A stretch of DNA of 64,000 nt from the NCBI GenBank assembly GCA_017624835.1, contig JAGAMG010000022.1, forward strand, positions 97,449 through 161,448, written 5' to 3'. The notes under the pieces were generated by a model. It did no database searches. It saw only the letters and a list, made by a program, of their open reading frames with translations, and was not told where the DNA came from. Positions 8,254-15,983 of this stretch are shown in pieces (the stretch's first letter is position 1; every line of letters begins with the position of its first letter). Origin of the DNA: Lachnospiraceae bacterium (GTDB lineage Bacteria; Bacillota; Clostridia; Lachnospirales; Lachnospiraceae). A program made the position numbers and the translations under genes.

Positions 8254-8769
8254 TTATTTTTTGCGATAAATTATATACCCCTGTTCAACTAAATCTGCAA
8301 CCTTAAATTTTCTTTGAGAAACCTTTCCTGTACTTCTAGTTGCATCAATGATGATGACTTCTGTCTTTTCTTTATTTGCAAATCCTTTAAATAGCATTAC
8401 ATGACTTCCCGGCTTGGCAAATACATCTCCCTGCCGTATCTCTTCTAATTTTTCTACTATTATTGCTAAATTGGGAATATCCCTTGTGGCAATTTTCTTG
8501 GGTAACTCCCAGCATATTGTCAGCAAGCCGGAACAATCTACACCCACAGTATAATGACTTCCGTATCTTTTCTTATCCTCCGGTACATTGCCTGCATATC
8601 TTCCTTCTTTTATACCTTTGTCAAATTCTTCTAGGGTTGATGCATTCCCCCATCCATAAGGAATCCCTACATTCCTTTCATTGACTTTCCACCATCCACA
8701 GCCACATACCAATTCTTTCCTTTTCTTGTAATCTCTGCTGTAGGTAATAATATTTTTTCTTTGCACCAT
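8254..8769 (-). CDS. NlpC/P60-like peptidase fragment, 5'-truncated and joined to another gene
   Basis: The frame encodes 171 residues, but only from about residue 26 (WWKVNERNVGIPYGWG) onward does it read as an NlpC/P60 (C40)-type cysteine peptidase, with catalytic Cys79 in GVDCSG and a His in PGSHVML. The first 25 residues are a shifted-frame reading of the DUF3781 gene that overlaps it (8667-8879). The real N-terminus, signal peptide included, is missing, so export is unlikely. A GGAGG 10 bases before the ATG at 8769 may be accidental. Best explained as a decayed peptidase gene joined by deletion to DUF3781. Confidence 0.65.
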   Translation of the reverse strand: MVQRKNIITYSRDYKKRKELVCGCGWWKVNERNVGIPYGWGNASTLEEFDKGIKEGRYAGNVPEDKKRYGSHYTVGVDCSGLLTICWELPKKIATRDIPNLAIIVEKLEEIRQGDVFAKPGSHVMLFKGFANKEKTEVIIIDATRSTGKVSQRKFKVADLVEQGYIIYRKK

Positions 8770-8879
8770 CCGATTACATCCTCCGTATTGAGAGATAGAT
8801 TTTTCTTAATTCTTTGAATGCCTAATTCGGTGGAATGTAATTTGTTTATATTCATTATTAACTCGTTTTTATTATTCAT
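8667..8879 (-). pseudogene. DUF3781 protein, 3'-truncated
   Basis: A 70-residue frame starting MNNKNELIMNINKLHSTE. It matches the start of DUF3781 proteins through RKGKNWYVAVDG at about residue 60, then runs into ten unrelated residues and a stop. The lost part corresponds to the usual C-terminal quarter. At the break the DNA continues in another frame as an NlpC/P60-type sequence. A weak AGGA site lies 6 bases before the ATG at 8879. DUF3781 has no known function. Presumed non-functional because of the truncation. Confidence 0.65.
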
Positions 8880-8887
8880 CCTTATTC

Positions 8888-9280
8888 CTACCCCCAACTC
8901 AGCTCATATTTCCCAGTTGCCGAATGAAATCTGAAAACCATATAATATTTTTGCTTTATATTAACATCTATGTCCGCACTCTGGTTATTTCCGTCCAAAC
9001 GCAAGACAGGTTGTTTTGCAGAATCTAATATTTCTACAAACAATTCTCCTTTACTGAGCTGAGATATTAATTCAAAATGATAGGTTTTGCTTTCCTTAAA
9101 GCGAATAATGCGTTTAAGCGTTCCGGCACAGGAAGCAAAATTAGCTTTGCAGCTGCTTTTTCCCCTAATTGTACCAACAAACATTACTGCTTTCTTTGCA
9201 TTGATTATCAGATATCCATTCATGTATAAAAGATAAAATAGAATTCCTAATAAAATAATTATTACAAAGCCTATAACCAT
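8888..9280 (-). CDS. Small membrane-anchored protein of unknown function
   Basis: Protein of 130 residues, started at the ATG at 9280 with GGGAGG upstream; the longer frame to 9409 runs into the methyltransferase gene. One N-terminal membrane segment (about residues 3-24, VIGFVIIILLGILFYLLYMNGYLII) is followed by a soluble domain of about 100 residues rich in beta strands. That domain includes YHFELISQLSKGELFVEILD and ends in YMVFRFHSATGKYELSW. The pattern suggests a small beta-sandwich on the outer face or in the cytoplasm. I do not recognise the family. Confidence 0.6.
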   Translation of the reverse strand: MVIGFVIIILLGILFYLLYMNGYLIINAKKAVMFVGTIRGKSSCKANFASCAGTLKRIIRFKESKTYHFELISQLSKGELFVEILDSAKQPVLRLDGNNQSADIDVNIKQKYYMVFRFHSATGKYELSWG

Positions 9281-9308
9281 ACAATACACCTCCCAACGAC
9301 AACTTTTT

Positions 9309-10079
9309 TTACAATTTCCTCGCCTTAAAGCATACTGAAATAGGTAGCATTTTAGCTTTTCGTGTCTTATCACTAGTGTCTTCCGTAGATTCCATGGTTT
9401 CTCTGTCATTTTGCTCTATCATTTGCTCAATCACAAAACCAGCCTTCGCAAGAGCATTTACATAGGTGGATATTTTACGGTTACATAAAATTATTTCACT
9501 GTCATGAACAGGCATCGTAAAATAAGACTCATCAAAATAGCTTCGATGGAAAACCAGTTTTTCATCCTCTATCACATCTTTACGCTCTTCGCAGGACCAT
9601 GCCACACAATAATGTAAGGGATGATGCCAACTGAAAATGAAAATACCATCCTTCTTCAAATAGGAAGCAAATTTATCCAAAGTACCTTGCAAATCCGTCG
9701 TCCAACCGATTCCATATATGGAATATACAAAATCGAAGTACTCCTTGGGCACATCCAACTCCGCTTCCATAGGAGAACATATGAGGTTGGCGGTATACCC
9801 ATTCTGTGCTAAATATTCCCTGGCATTATCCAGTTGCTTCTCAGATAAATCCACACCCCAAAGCTCCCCTGCATTTCTATCTGCATGATATTTTAAGGAA
9901 TGTCCGCTTCCGCAGCAGATTTCCAGCATTTTCTTGCCGGAAACATCGCCGAATAAATGCAACTCATCCTCTGTTACGAATTTTACTCCATACTTTGGCA
10001 GAGCTGTTGTTCCAAACCAATAATCGGCATTTTCATTCCAATAGGATTTGTTGTTTTCTATAATTTTGTTATTTTCCAT
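9309..10079 (-). CDS. Class I SAM-dependent methyltransferase
   Basis: Methyltransferase of 256 residues. SAM-binding motif I is MLEICCGSGHSLKYHA, the acidic end of strand 2 is WGVDLSEKQL, and the motif IV region reads FDFVYSIYGIGWTTDLQGTLDKFASYLKKDGIFIFSWHHPL. SmtA/UbiE-like in type, but the substrate is unknown. A promoter lies directly upstream (10119-10146), so this gene probably starts the minus-strand transcript that runs into the array. Confidence 0.85.
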   Translation of the reverse strand: MENNKIIENNKSYWNENADYWFGTTALPKYGVKFVTEDELHLFGDVSGKKMLEICCGSGHSLKYHADRNAGELWGVDLSEKQLDNAREYLAQNGYTANLICSPMEAELDVPKEYFDFVYSIYGIGWTTDLQGTLDKFASYLKKDGIFIFSWHHPLHYCVAWSCEERKDVIEDEKLVFHRSYFDESYFTMPVHDSEIILCNRKISTYVNALAKAGFVIEQMIEQNDRETMESTEDTSDKTRKAKMLPISVCFKARKL

Positions 10080-10118
10080 TAGAATATCCCCTCCTTGACA
10101 CCCATACGCTTTTATGAT

Positions 10119-10146
10119 AGATTATTAACATCTTCACAGCAGTCAA
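10119..10146 (-). promoter_or_regulatory. Promoter of the methyltransferase gene
   Basis: On the minus strand TTGACT (10141-10146) and TAATCT (10119-10124) are spaced by 16 bases and stand about 40 bases before the start codon at 10079. Sigma-A type, judged by match to consensus only. Confidence 0.5.
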
Positions 10147-10244
10147 GCTGTGCTTTTTCTAAAAGGGTCTTTTTGTTTATTCAACATTTTATCCCTTATT
10201 AAAAATTTAAATCTATATTCTATTCTAACTAAGGAGGTATTTTT

Positions 10245-11351
10245 ATGCAAGAAAATCATGTTTCATCTCTTATTTTTCCCTCATTGGAATCTTCATCCGA
10301 TATTATTGGTTCCACCCGGCTTCGGCAGGAGGTTTTTGAACAAATTCGTGAGGACCCGGATGCATATGCTCACTACTGCCGCTTATCAGAGGACGAACGA
10401 AATGCCCTAATAGAATTCTGTATGGGGAATCGCGGTCTACAAATTACATACGATCCCTTTTTTCGGGAAATTTTTCATCCTTTAAAGCATCCAACCAGAT
10501 TAAGCAGGTTTTTATCTGCATTGTTGGGACAATCGGTTACGGTGCAAACAATTCTTCCGCGAGAAGGTATACAGCTTTCTAATGAATCCTCGCTTATGAT
10601 TATGGATGTGCTGGTTCAAACGTCAGACGGTACTCTTATCAATGTGGAAATGCAGAAAATCGGATATGCCTTTCCCATAGAAAGAACCTTTTGTTATGGC
10701 TCCGACCTTCTGGTTCGTCAATATGCTAACCTTCGGGAAGAATTAAAAAATTACTTTAGCTATGTGTACATGCGACCGGTTTATGTAATTGTTTTAATGG
10801 AAAAAAGCCCCGGAATTTTTCACGAAAAACCTGATTCTTACATTCATCATTCTAATTTCCAATTCGATAGTGGTCTTCCGACTAAAAATTTACTAAATTT
10901 TATATATATTCCTCTTGATATTTTCCTGAATATCCCTCATAATGAACTTACAGAGTTGGATGCATGGTTATACTTTTTAAGCTCCTCAAATCCCCTGCAT
11001 ATTCAACAAATTATAGAAAAATATCCCTTTTTCAAGGAGCTTTACCAAGACATTATTAACTTTCGTTTTCATCCAAAGGAGTTGATTTTTATGTATTCAG
11101 AGGCATTAGCAATTGCAGACCGCAATACCATTAAGTATATGATTGATGAATTGAAGCAAGAGTTAAAAGAAACCGAATCTGAATTATCCGAGAAGAATGC
11201 TGCTCTATATAAATTAGATGCTGCTCTTGCAGAAAAAGACGCTGCCTTATCTAAAAAGGATGCTGCTCTTTCTGAAAAGGATGCTGCTCTTTCTGAAAAG
11301 GATGCTGAAATTGCACGGTTAACCGCCTTATTAGCACAATATAATAATTAG
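10245..11351 (+). CDS. Rpn-family PD-(D/E)XK nuclease/putative transposase with coiled-coil tail
   Basis: Protein of 368 residues with AAGGAGG 7 bases before the ATG. Residues about 65-300 match the PD-(D/E)XK family transposase/Rpn group: DPFFREIFHPLKHPTRLSRFL, then the active-site strand pair MDVLVQTSDGTLINVEMQ with Asp, Glu and Gln in place. Rpn proteins are DNA endonucleases that promote recombination. Residues about 300-360 form a coiled coil made of heptads of the type KDAALSE, encoded by a 21-base tandem repeat. It is one of the few plus-strand genes, facing the ara operon tail to tail, as a single-gene insertion might. Confidence 0.8.
   Translation: MQENHVSSLIFPSLESSSDIIGSTRLRQEVFEQIREDPDAYAHYCRLSEDERNALIEFCMGNRGLQITYDPFFREIFHPLKHPTRLSRFLSALLGQSVTVQTILPREGIQLSNESSLMIMDVLVQTSDGTLINVEMQKIGYAFPIERTFCYGSDLLVRQYANLREELKNYFSYVYMRPVYVIVLMEKSPGIFHEKPDSYIHHSNFQFDSGLPTKNLLNFIYIPLDIFLNIPHNELTELDAWLYFLSSSNPLHIQQIIEKYPFFKELYQDIINFRFHPKELIFMYSEALAIADRNTIKYMIDELKQELKETESELSEKNAALYKLDAALAEKDAALSKKDAALSEKDAALSEKDAEIARLTALLAQYNN
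11196..11300 (+). repeat. 21-base tandem repeat (5 units) inside the Rpn gene
   Basis: Five in-frame 21-base units, of which the last two (11259-11279 and 11280-11300) are identical and the earlier three diverge. Each encodes one coiled-coil heptad of the DAALSEK type. Slippage here would change tail length without shifting frame. Confidence 0.85.
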
Positions 11352-11353
11352 TA

Positions 11354-11409
11354 TTTGCAAAAAGGCACGGAGTATATGATGGAATCCAATCCACAATATG
11401 CTCCGTGCC
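11354..11409 (-). terminator. Rho-independent terminator of the ara operon
   Basis: On the minus strand GGCACGGAG (from 11409) pairs with CTCCGTGCC (to 11364) across a 28-base loop and is followed by TTTTTGC. It lies 45 bases past the kinase stop. The same stem is only weakly followed by T on the plus strand, so it serves the Rpn gene less well. Confidence 0.65.
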
Positions 11410-11454
11410 ATTACTTTATCATTTCATTTTCCTTCTGCTAACGCACTTCCTATT

Positions 11455-13050
11455 CTATCTCAATCCCACAATCGCTGTTCTTTCCGCAGGCAGAGTTGCC
11501 TTATATTTCTCAAGGAATGCATCAAAGCCTGTTACATCCTCAGCCTTAGGCTCGATGGTACTTCCGGTCTGCCCCGCAAAAATCTTGTCATTCAGGTAAG
11601 CAGATAAGGTTTCATCTGCTGCCTTTTCCTGCATAAATGCAGCCAATACTGCCATACCCCAGGCACCGCCTTCACTTGCGGTATCCATCACTGTAACAGG
11701 TGCATTCATGGCTGCTGCCAGCATCTGCTGTCCCACTACAGGTGTTTTGAAGAGACCGCCGTGTCCCATCAGGGAATCCACAGTTACCTGCTCTTCCTTA
11801 AGCAGAATATCCACACCTATTTTCAAAGTAGCAAGGGCACTGTAAAGGTGGGTTCTCATAAAGTTTGCCAGCGTAAATTTCGCGTCAGGAGTACGCACAA
11901 ACATAGGTCTTCCTTCCTCCGCACCTGCAACAGGCTCGCCGGAGAAGAAATTGTATGCCAACAGACCACCGCAGTCAGTATCTGCTTCCAATGCCTTTCG
12001 ATAAAGGGTTCCAAACAGATCGTTCATTTCTACCGTCATGCCAAAGGTAGTTGCAAACTCCTTGAACAGGTTTACCCAGGCATTCAGGTCAGAGGTACAG
12101 TTGTTGCAGTGTACCATAGCAACCGGCATACCATCCGGCGTAGTTACCATATCGATTTCCTCATGTACCTTAGAAAGTGCCTCTTCCAAAACAACCATTG
12201 CAAAAATAGAGGTTCCGGCAGACACATTACCTGTACGCACAGCCACACTGTTGGTTGCTGTCATTCCGGTACCGGCATCTCCCTCGGGAGGACACATAGG
12301 TGCACCTGCCTGTAAGGTTCCGGTAGGGTCTAACAGCTTTGCACCCTCTTCGGTAAGCACACCTGCCTGCTCTCCTGCCACAAGAACCTTTGGTAAAATA
12401 TCACGAATTTTCCAAGGGTATTTACCTGCAACCAATTCATCAAACTGATCCAGCATCTTGGAATCAAAGTCAAAGGTGGTGGAATCAATAGGGAACATCC
12501 CGGAAGCCTCACCAATACCAAGTACCTTCTCTCCGGTCAGCTTCCAATGAATATATCCGGCAAGAGTCGTAAAGAAAGTAATATCCTTTACATGCTCCTC
12601 GTTATTTAAAATTGCCTGATACAAATGTGCAATACTCCATCTCTGGGGAATATTGAAATTAAATGCCGGAGTCAGCACCTTACATGCCTCCTCTGTCATG
12701 GTATTACGCCAGGTACGGAAGGGTACCAAAAGCTCTCCTGCTTCATTAAATGCCATATATCCATGCATCATACCACTAAATCCGATAGCACCAATTTGGG
12801 TAAGTACTACCCCATATTTGGTCTGTACATCTGCTGCAAGACTTTTGTAGCAGTTCTGTAATCCAGTCCAAATATCCTCCAGACTATAGGTCCAGATATT
12901 GTTTTCCAGACGATTTTCCCAATCATGAGTGCCCATGGCAATGGGCTGATGACTTTCATCAATTAATACAGCTTTAATTCTGGTAGAACCAAACTCAATA
13001 CCAAGTACGGTTTTTCCTGCCTCAATGGCAGCCTTAATTACTTCGCTCAT
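11455..13050 (-). CDS. araB: FGGY-family sugar kinase, probable L-ribulokinase
   Basis: Kinase of 531 residues. The N-terminal phosphate motif is [15 protein letters not shown], the FGGY signature region is around [10 protein letters not shown], and adenosine-binding [24 protein letters not shown] is near the C-terminus. It lies 66 bases after L-arabinose isomerase and in the same direction as the AraR-like regulator, so phosphorylation of L-ribulose is the likely job. It is closer in look to the clostridial arabinose kinases than to E. coli AraB, so xylulokinase-like specificity cannot be excluded. The next enzyme, ribulose-5-phosphate 4-epimerase, is not in the window. Symbol given by function. 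Confidence 0.82.
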   Translation of the reverse strand: MSEVIKAAIEAGKTVLGIEFGSTRIKAVLIDESHQPIAMGTHDWENRLENNIWTYSLEDIWTGLQNCYKSLAADVQTKYGVVLTQIGAIGFSGMMHGYMAFNEAGELLVPFRTWRNTMTEEACKVLTPAFNFNIPQRWSIAHLYQAILNNEEHVKDITFFTTLAGYIHWKLTGEKVLGIGEASGMFPIDSTTFDFDSKMLDQFDELVAGKYPWKIRDILPKVLVAGEQAGVLTEEGAKLLDPTGTLQAGAPMCPPEGDAGTGMTATNSVAVRTGNVSAGTSIFAMVVLEEALSKVHEEIDMVTTPDGMPVAMVHCNNCTSDLNAWVNLFKEFATTFGMTVEMNDLFGTLYRKALEADTDCGGLLAYNFFSGEPVAGAEEGRPMFVRTPDAKFTLANFMRTHLYSALATLKIGVDILLKEEQVTVDSLMGHGGLFKTPVVGQQMLAAAMNAPVTVMDTASEGGAWGMAVLAAFMQEKAADETLSAYLNDKIFAGQTGSTIEPKAEDVTGFDAFLEKYKATLPAERTAIVGLR

Positions 13051-13116
13051 ATCTTTCCTCCATTTTAATAACCGAATTTGTTACAACAATTTCTCTATAT
13101 TCTCTGTTGTCGCGGT

Positions 13117-14613
13117 TTATTTATAATAAACGGAATTCCATCTCAATTCATTCTTTAATGCCGGAATGGTAGTGTTGTTATCAATTACTACACTTTCAAT
13201 TCCCATGGCATCTGCCCAATCCACCATCTGCTGTACACTCAAATCGTAAGAGAATGCAGTATGATGTGCACCACCTGCCAAAATCCATGCTTCTGCACCT
13301 ACCTCCAAATTAGGCTGAGGTGTCCAGAATGCTGTTGCTACAGGCAGCTTAGGCATGGGCTTTTCACATTTCTTACAATCCACGGCATTTATCAACAGGC
13401 GGAAACGGTTACCCATATCTACTAAAGAGGTTGCCACACCGGAGCCTTTTTTGCTGGTAAATACTAATCTTGCAGGATCCTCACGATTACCCATGGAGAG
13501 GGGATTTACCTTAATGCCAATAGGACCTTCAGAAATGGTAGGACATACCTCCAACATATGCGCCTGCAAAATACCTTCCTTACCGGGTACAAAGTTGTAG
13601 GTATAGTCCTCCATAAAGGAGGTTCCCTTTGCATCCTTCATTCCCTGAGTCATAATTTTCATCAGGCGTACCATAGCTGCGGTCTTCCAATCGCCTTCGC
13701 CACCGAAGCCATAGCCCTTTTCCATCAGTCTCTGAATTGCCAGACCGGGAAGCTGCTTTAATCCGCCCAGCATACCAAAGTGTGTTACAATTGCATGATA
13801 GTCTCCGGCTTCTAAAAATCTTTCCAAACCAATTTCAATCTGCGCCTGAACAGCCACATGCTTTTTAAATTCTTCTGGGTCCCTGCCCTCTAACAAAATA
13901 ACATATTTACTGTAATATTCCTCCACTAATGCATTGGTCTCCGCTTCACTGACTGCATTTACATATTCCACTGCATCATTTACATTAAAGTGGTCAATCT
14001 CCCAACCAAATTTTACCTGTGCCTCTACCTTATCACCCTCGGTAACTGCTACGTTATTCATGTTATCACCGATACGGCACACACGGATGTGGGAGGATTC
14101 CATAACACCTACCGCAGTGCGCATCCAGCCTGCAAGCTTTTCTGCAACCGCAGGATTTGCCCAATGACCAACAATTATTTTTCTCTCAATGCCCATACGG
14201 GTAACAATATGACCATACTCTCTGTCACCATGAGCGGACTGATTCTCATTCATGAAGTCCATATCAATGGTATCATAAGGAATTTCCTCATTAAACTGTG
14301 TATGTAAATGGCACAGAGGCTTCTTATACTCCTGTAAACCAATTATCCACATCTTTGCAGGGGAGAAGGTGTGCATCCAGGTAATCACACCGGCACAGTT
14401 TTCATCGTTATTTGCCTCATTAAAGGTACGGCGGATGGATGCCTGGTCGATTAAAGTGGGCTTCCATACCAATTCGTAAGGCAATACACCACTGGCATTC
14501 AAACCCTCCACCATTTTTTGTGAATGCTCCGCTACATTTCTGAGGCACTCATCTCCATACAAATCCTGAGAACCGGTACAAAACCAAAACTGATACTTCT
14601 TCATCGCTTTCAT
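13117..14613 (-). CDS. araA: L-arabinose isomerase
   Basis: Protein of 498 residues, the normal length for AraA, converting L-arabinose to L-ribulose in the cytoplasm. Start FWFCTGSQDLYGDE is the family signature. The four metal-site residues can be placed: Glu in GFGGEGDWKTAA, Glu in FMEDYTYNF, His in LQAHMLEVCP and His in GGAHHTAFS. AGGAGG precedes the ATG. It is the second gene of araR-araA-kinase. Confidence 0.95.
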   Translation of the reverse strand: MKAMKKYQFWFCTGSQDLYGDECLRNVAEHSQKMVEGLNASGVLPYELVWKPTLIDQASIRRTFNEANNDENCAGVITWMHTFSPAKMWIIGLQEYKKPLCHLHTQFNEEIPYDTIDMDFMNENQSAHGDREYGHIVTRMGIERKIIVGHWANPAVAEKLAGWMRTAVGVMESSHIRVCRIGDNMNNVAVTEGDKVEAQVKFGWEIDHFNVNDAVEYVNAVSEAETNALVEEYYSKYVILLEGRDPEEFKKHVAVQAQIEIGLERFLEAGDYHAIVTHFGMLGGLKQLPGLAIQRLMEKGYGFGGEGDWKTAAMVRLMKIMTQGMKDAKGTSFMEDYTYNFVPGKEGILQAHMLEVCPTISEGPIGIKVNPLSMGNREDPARLVFTSKKGSGVATSLVDMGNRFRLLINAVDCKKCEKPMPKLPVATAFWTPQPNLEVGAEAWILAGGAHHTAFSYDLSVQQMVDWADAMGIESVVIDNNTTIPALKNELRWNSVYYK

Positions 14614-14659
14614 TTATAAATCCTCCTATGATGTTATATATTCTTTCATGAATTTGATA

Positions 14660-15745
14660 CTAGACAGTCGACTGGGACACGGACTCCCTCTCTATTACTC
14701 TGGTATCAAACTCATAACTCTCTCCTTTTTTACGCCCACCAATCATTTGCAGCAATATTTCCACTGCTTTCGCTCCCAGCTTTTCCTTGGGATGGGGCAA
14801 TGAGGTAATGGAAACCTCGCTATGTAGTGCCAAATCCGAATCATCCATACTGATTATGGAAACATCCTCCGGCACCCGAATCCCTCTGGCTGTGAGAATC
14901 CGAATCAACTGAAAGGCAATTTGGTCATTATAGCAAAACAATGCACTACATGCCTCAACTCTGTTCAGAATCTTATCCGTACAATATGCCAATTGCTTGG
15001 ATTCATCCGTATCAATCCAAACCATCCTGGAATCTGTTACGGGGTACCCTGCTTCTTCCATGGCAAGCAAATATCCAAGGTATCGTTGCCGCCCCTGACC
15101 ATCATCCAGCTTAAGAATCGCCCCAATATCACGATGTCCTTTTTCAATTAGATAATTCACTGCCTTTCTGGCTGCTGCCACATCATTTAGGGACACATGG
15201 GGCACATCCAATTTGGGATAAAAGGTATTAATAAACAGAAAAGGCACCTTTCTCTCCATTAATTGCCGGTACAAAGAAATATTGGGATTGGGAAGACCGC
15301 TTTTGGTTCCCTCCACAATCATTCCGGCTACATCATCCCTGTTCAGAATATCCTGTAAAACGCTTTTTTCCCGCTCCAAAGTATTGTTGGTAAAAAATAT
15401 CTGCAGAGAATAACCGCTTTCAAACAGTGCATTCTCTATCCCCTGTATGGTCTTCGGGAAAATGTAACTGTCCACATAAGTAATAATTAAAGCAATATAA
15501 TTCCTACCCTCCAAATTTTCCCGACGGTCATAATTCAGATAAGTGCCACTGCCCTTTATCCTGCGGACAATTCCCTCATCCTCCAGCACGCTCATGGCCT
15601 TCCGCACCGTTTGTCTGCTGATTTGAAATTGTTCCACTAATTCATTTTCCGAGGGAAGCTTATCCCCTGGGGAAAGCTTTCCTTCCGCTATCTGATTTTG
15701 TATGTAATGAATCAAAACCTGATATTTTGTTTGGGTTTCCTGCAT
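14660..15745 (-). CDS. araR: AraR-type GntR/LacI repressor of arabinose genes
   Basis: Regulator of 361 residues. Residues 1-72 are a GntR winged helix (LSPGDKLPSENELVEQFQISRQTVRKAMSVLEDEGIVRRIKGSGTYL), and the rest is a LacI-type periplasmic-binding-protein-like sensor (IVEGTKSGLPNPN, GHRDIGAI, DVSIISMDDSDLA). This domain pairing is that of AraR, which leaves DNA on binding L-arabinose. It is first in the operon with araA and the kinase. A consensus promoter stands upstream. A perfect palindrome lies further upstream at 15892-15912. Confidence 0.88.
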   Translation of the reverse strand: MQETQTKYQVLIHYIQNQIAEGKLSPGDKLPSENELVEQFQISRQTVRKAMSVLEDEGIVRRIKGSGTYLNYDRRENLEGRNYIALIITYVDSYIFPKTIQGIENALFESGYSLQIFFTNNTLEREKSVLQDILNRDDVAGMIVEGTKSGLPNPNISLYRQLMERKVPFLFINTFYPKLDVPHVSLNDVAAARKAVNYLIEKGHRDIGAILKLDDGQGRQRYLGYLLAMEEAGYPVTDSRMVWIDTDESKQLAYCTDKILNRVEACSALFCYNDQIAFQLIRILTARGIRVPEDVSIISMDDSDLALHSEVSITSLPHPKEKLGAKAVEILLQMIGGRKKGESYEFDTRVIERESVSQSTV

Positions 15746-15829
15746 GTTTTTGCCTCACATCTTCTGTGCTGATATCTTCCTCATTGTCTTTACGCTTACA
15801 TAACCTTACTCACATACGGCTCTGCTTAC

Positions 15830-15858
15830 AGTATAGTAAGAAGATTTGCAAAAGTCAA
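15830..15858 (-). promoter_or_regulatory. Promoter of araR-araA-kinase
   Basis: TTGACT (15853-15858) and TATACT (15830-15835) on the minus strand with a 17-base spacer, an almost perfect sigma-A promoter about 85 bases before the araR start. Confidence 0.7.
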
Positions 15859-15891
15859 TACATCTTTTTATATTCTTAAATACATTTCTCT

Positions 15892-15912
15892 AAGTTGTAT
15901 TTAATACAACTT
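15892..15912. promoter_or_regulatory. Perfect palindrome in the araR/DUF885 divergent region, candidate operator
   Basis: Arms AAGTTGTATT and AATACAACTT surround a single T, giving a perfect 10-base dyad. The half-site TTGTA...TACAA recalls AraR boxes, but the spacing is wider than the Bacillus site. It sits 33 bases upstream of the araR -35 box and about 70 bases upstream of the DUF885 start, so it may serve either gene. Confidence 0.45.
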
Positions 15913-15983
15913 CTACTTTCATATTTTCTGTACACCCTTCATATACTGAATAGATAACATAAAAAAACAAGGTGGGATTTTCC

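Noticed and set aside
1-10079. Integron-like cassette array
   Set aside because: Gaps of only 4-30 bases leave no room for attC sites, and no integrase is visible.
11196-11300. CRISPR-like short repeats
   Set aside because: The 21-base units are back to back and in frame in a coiled-coil coding region.
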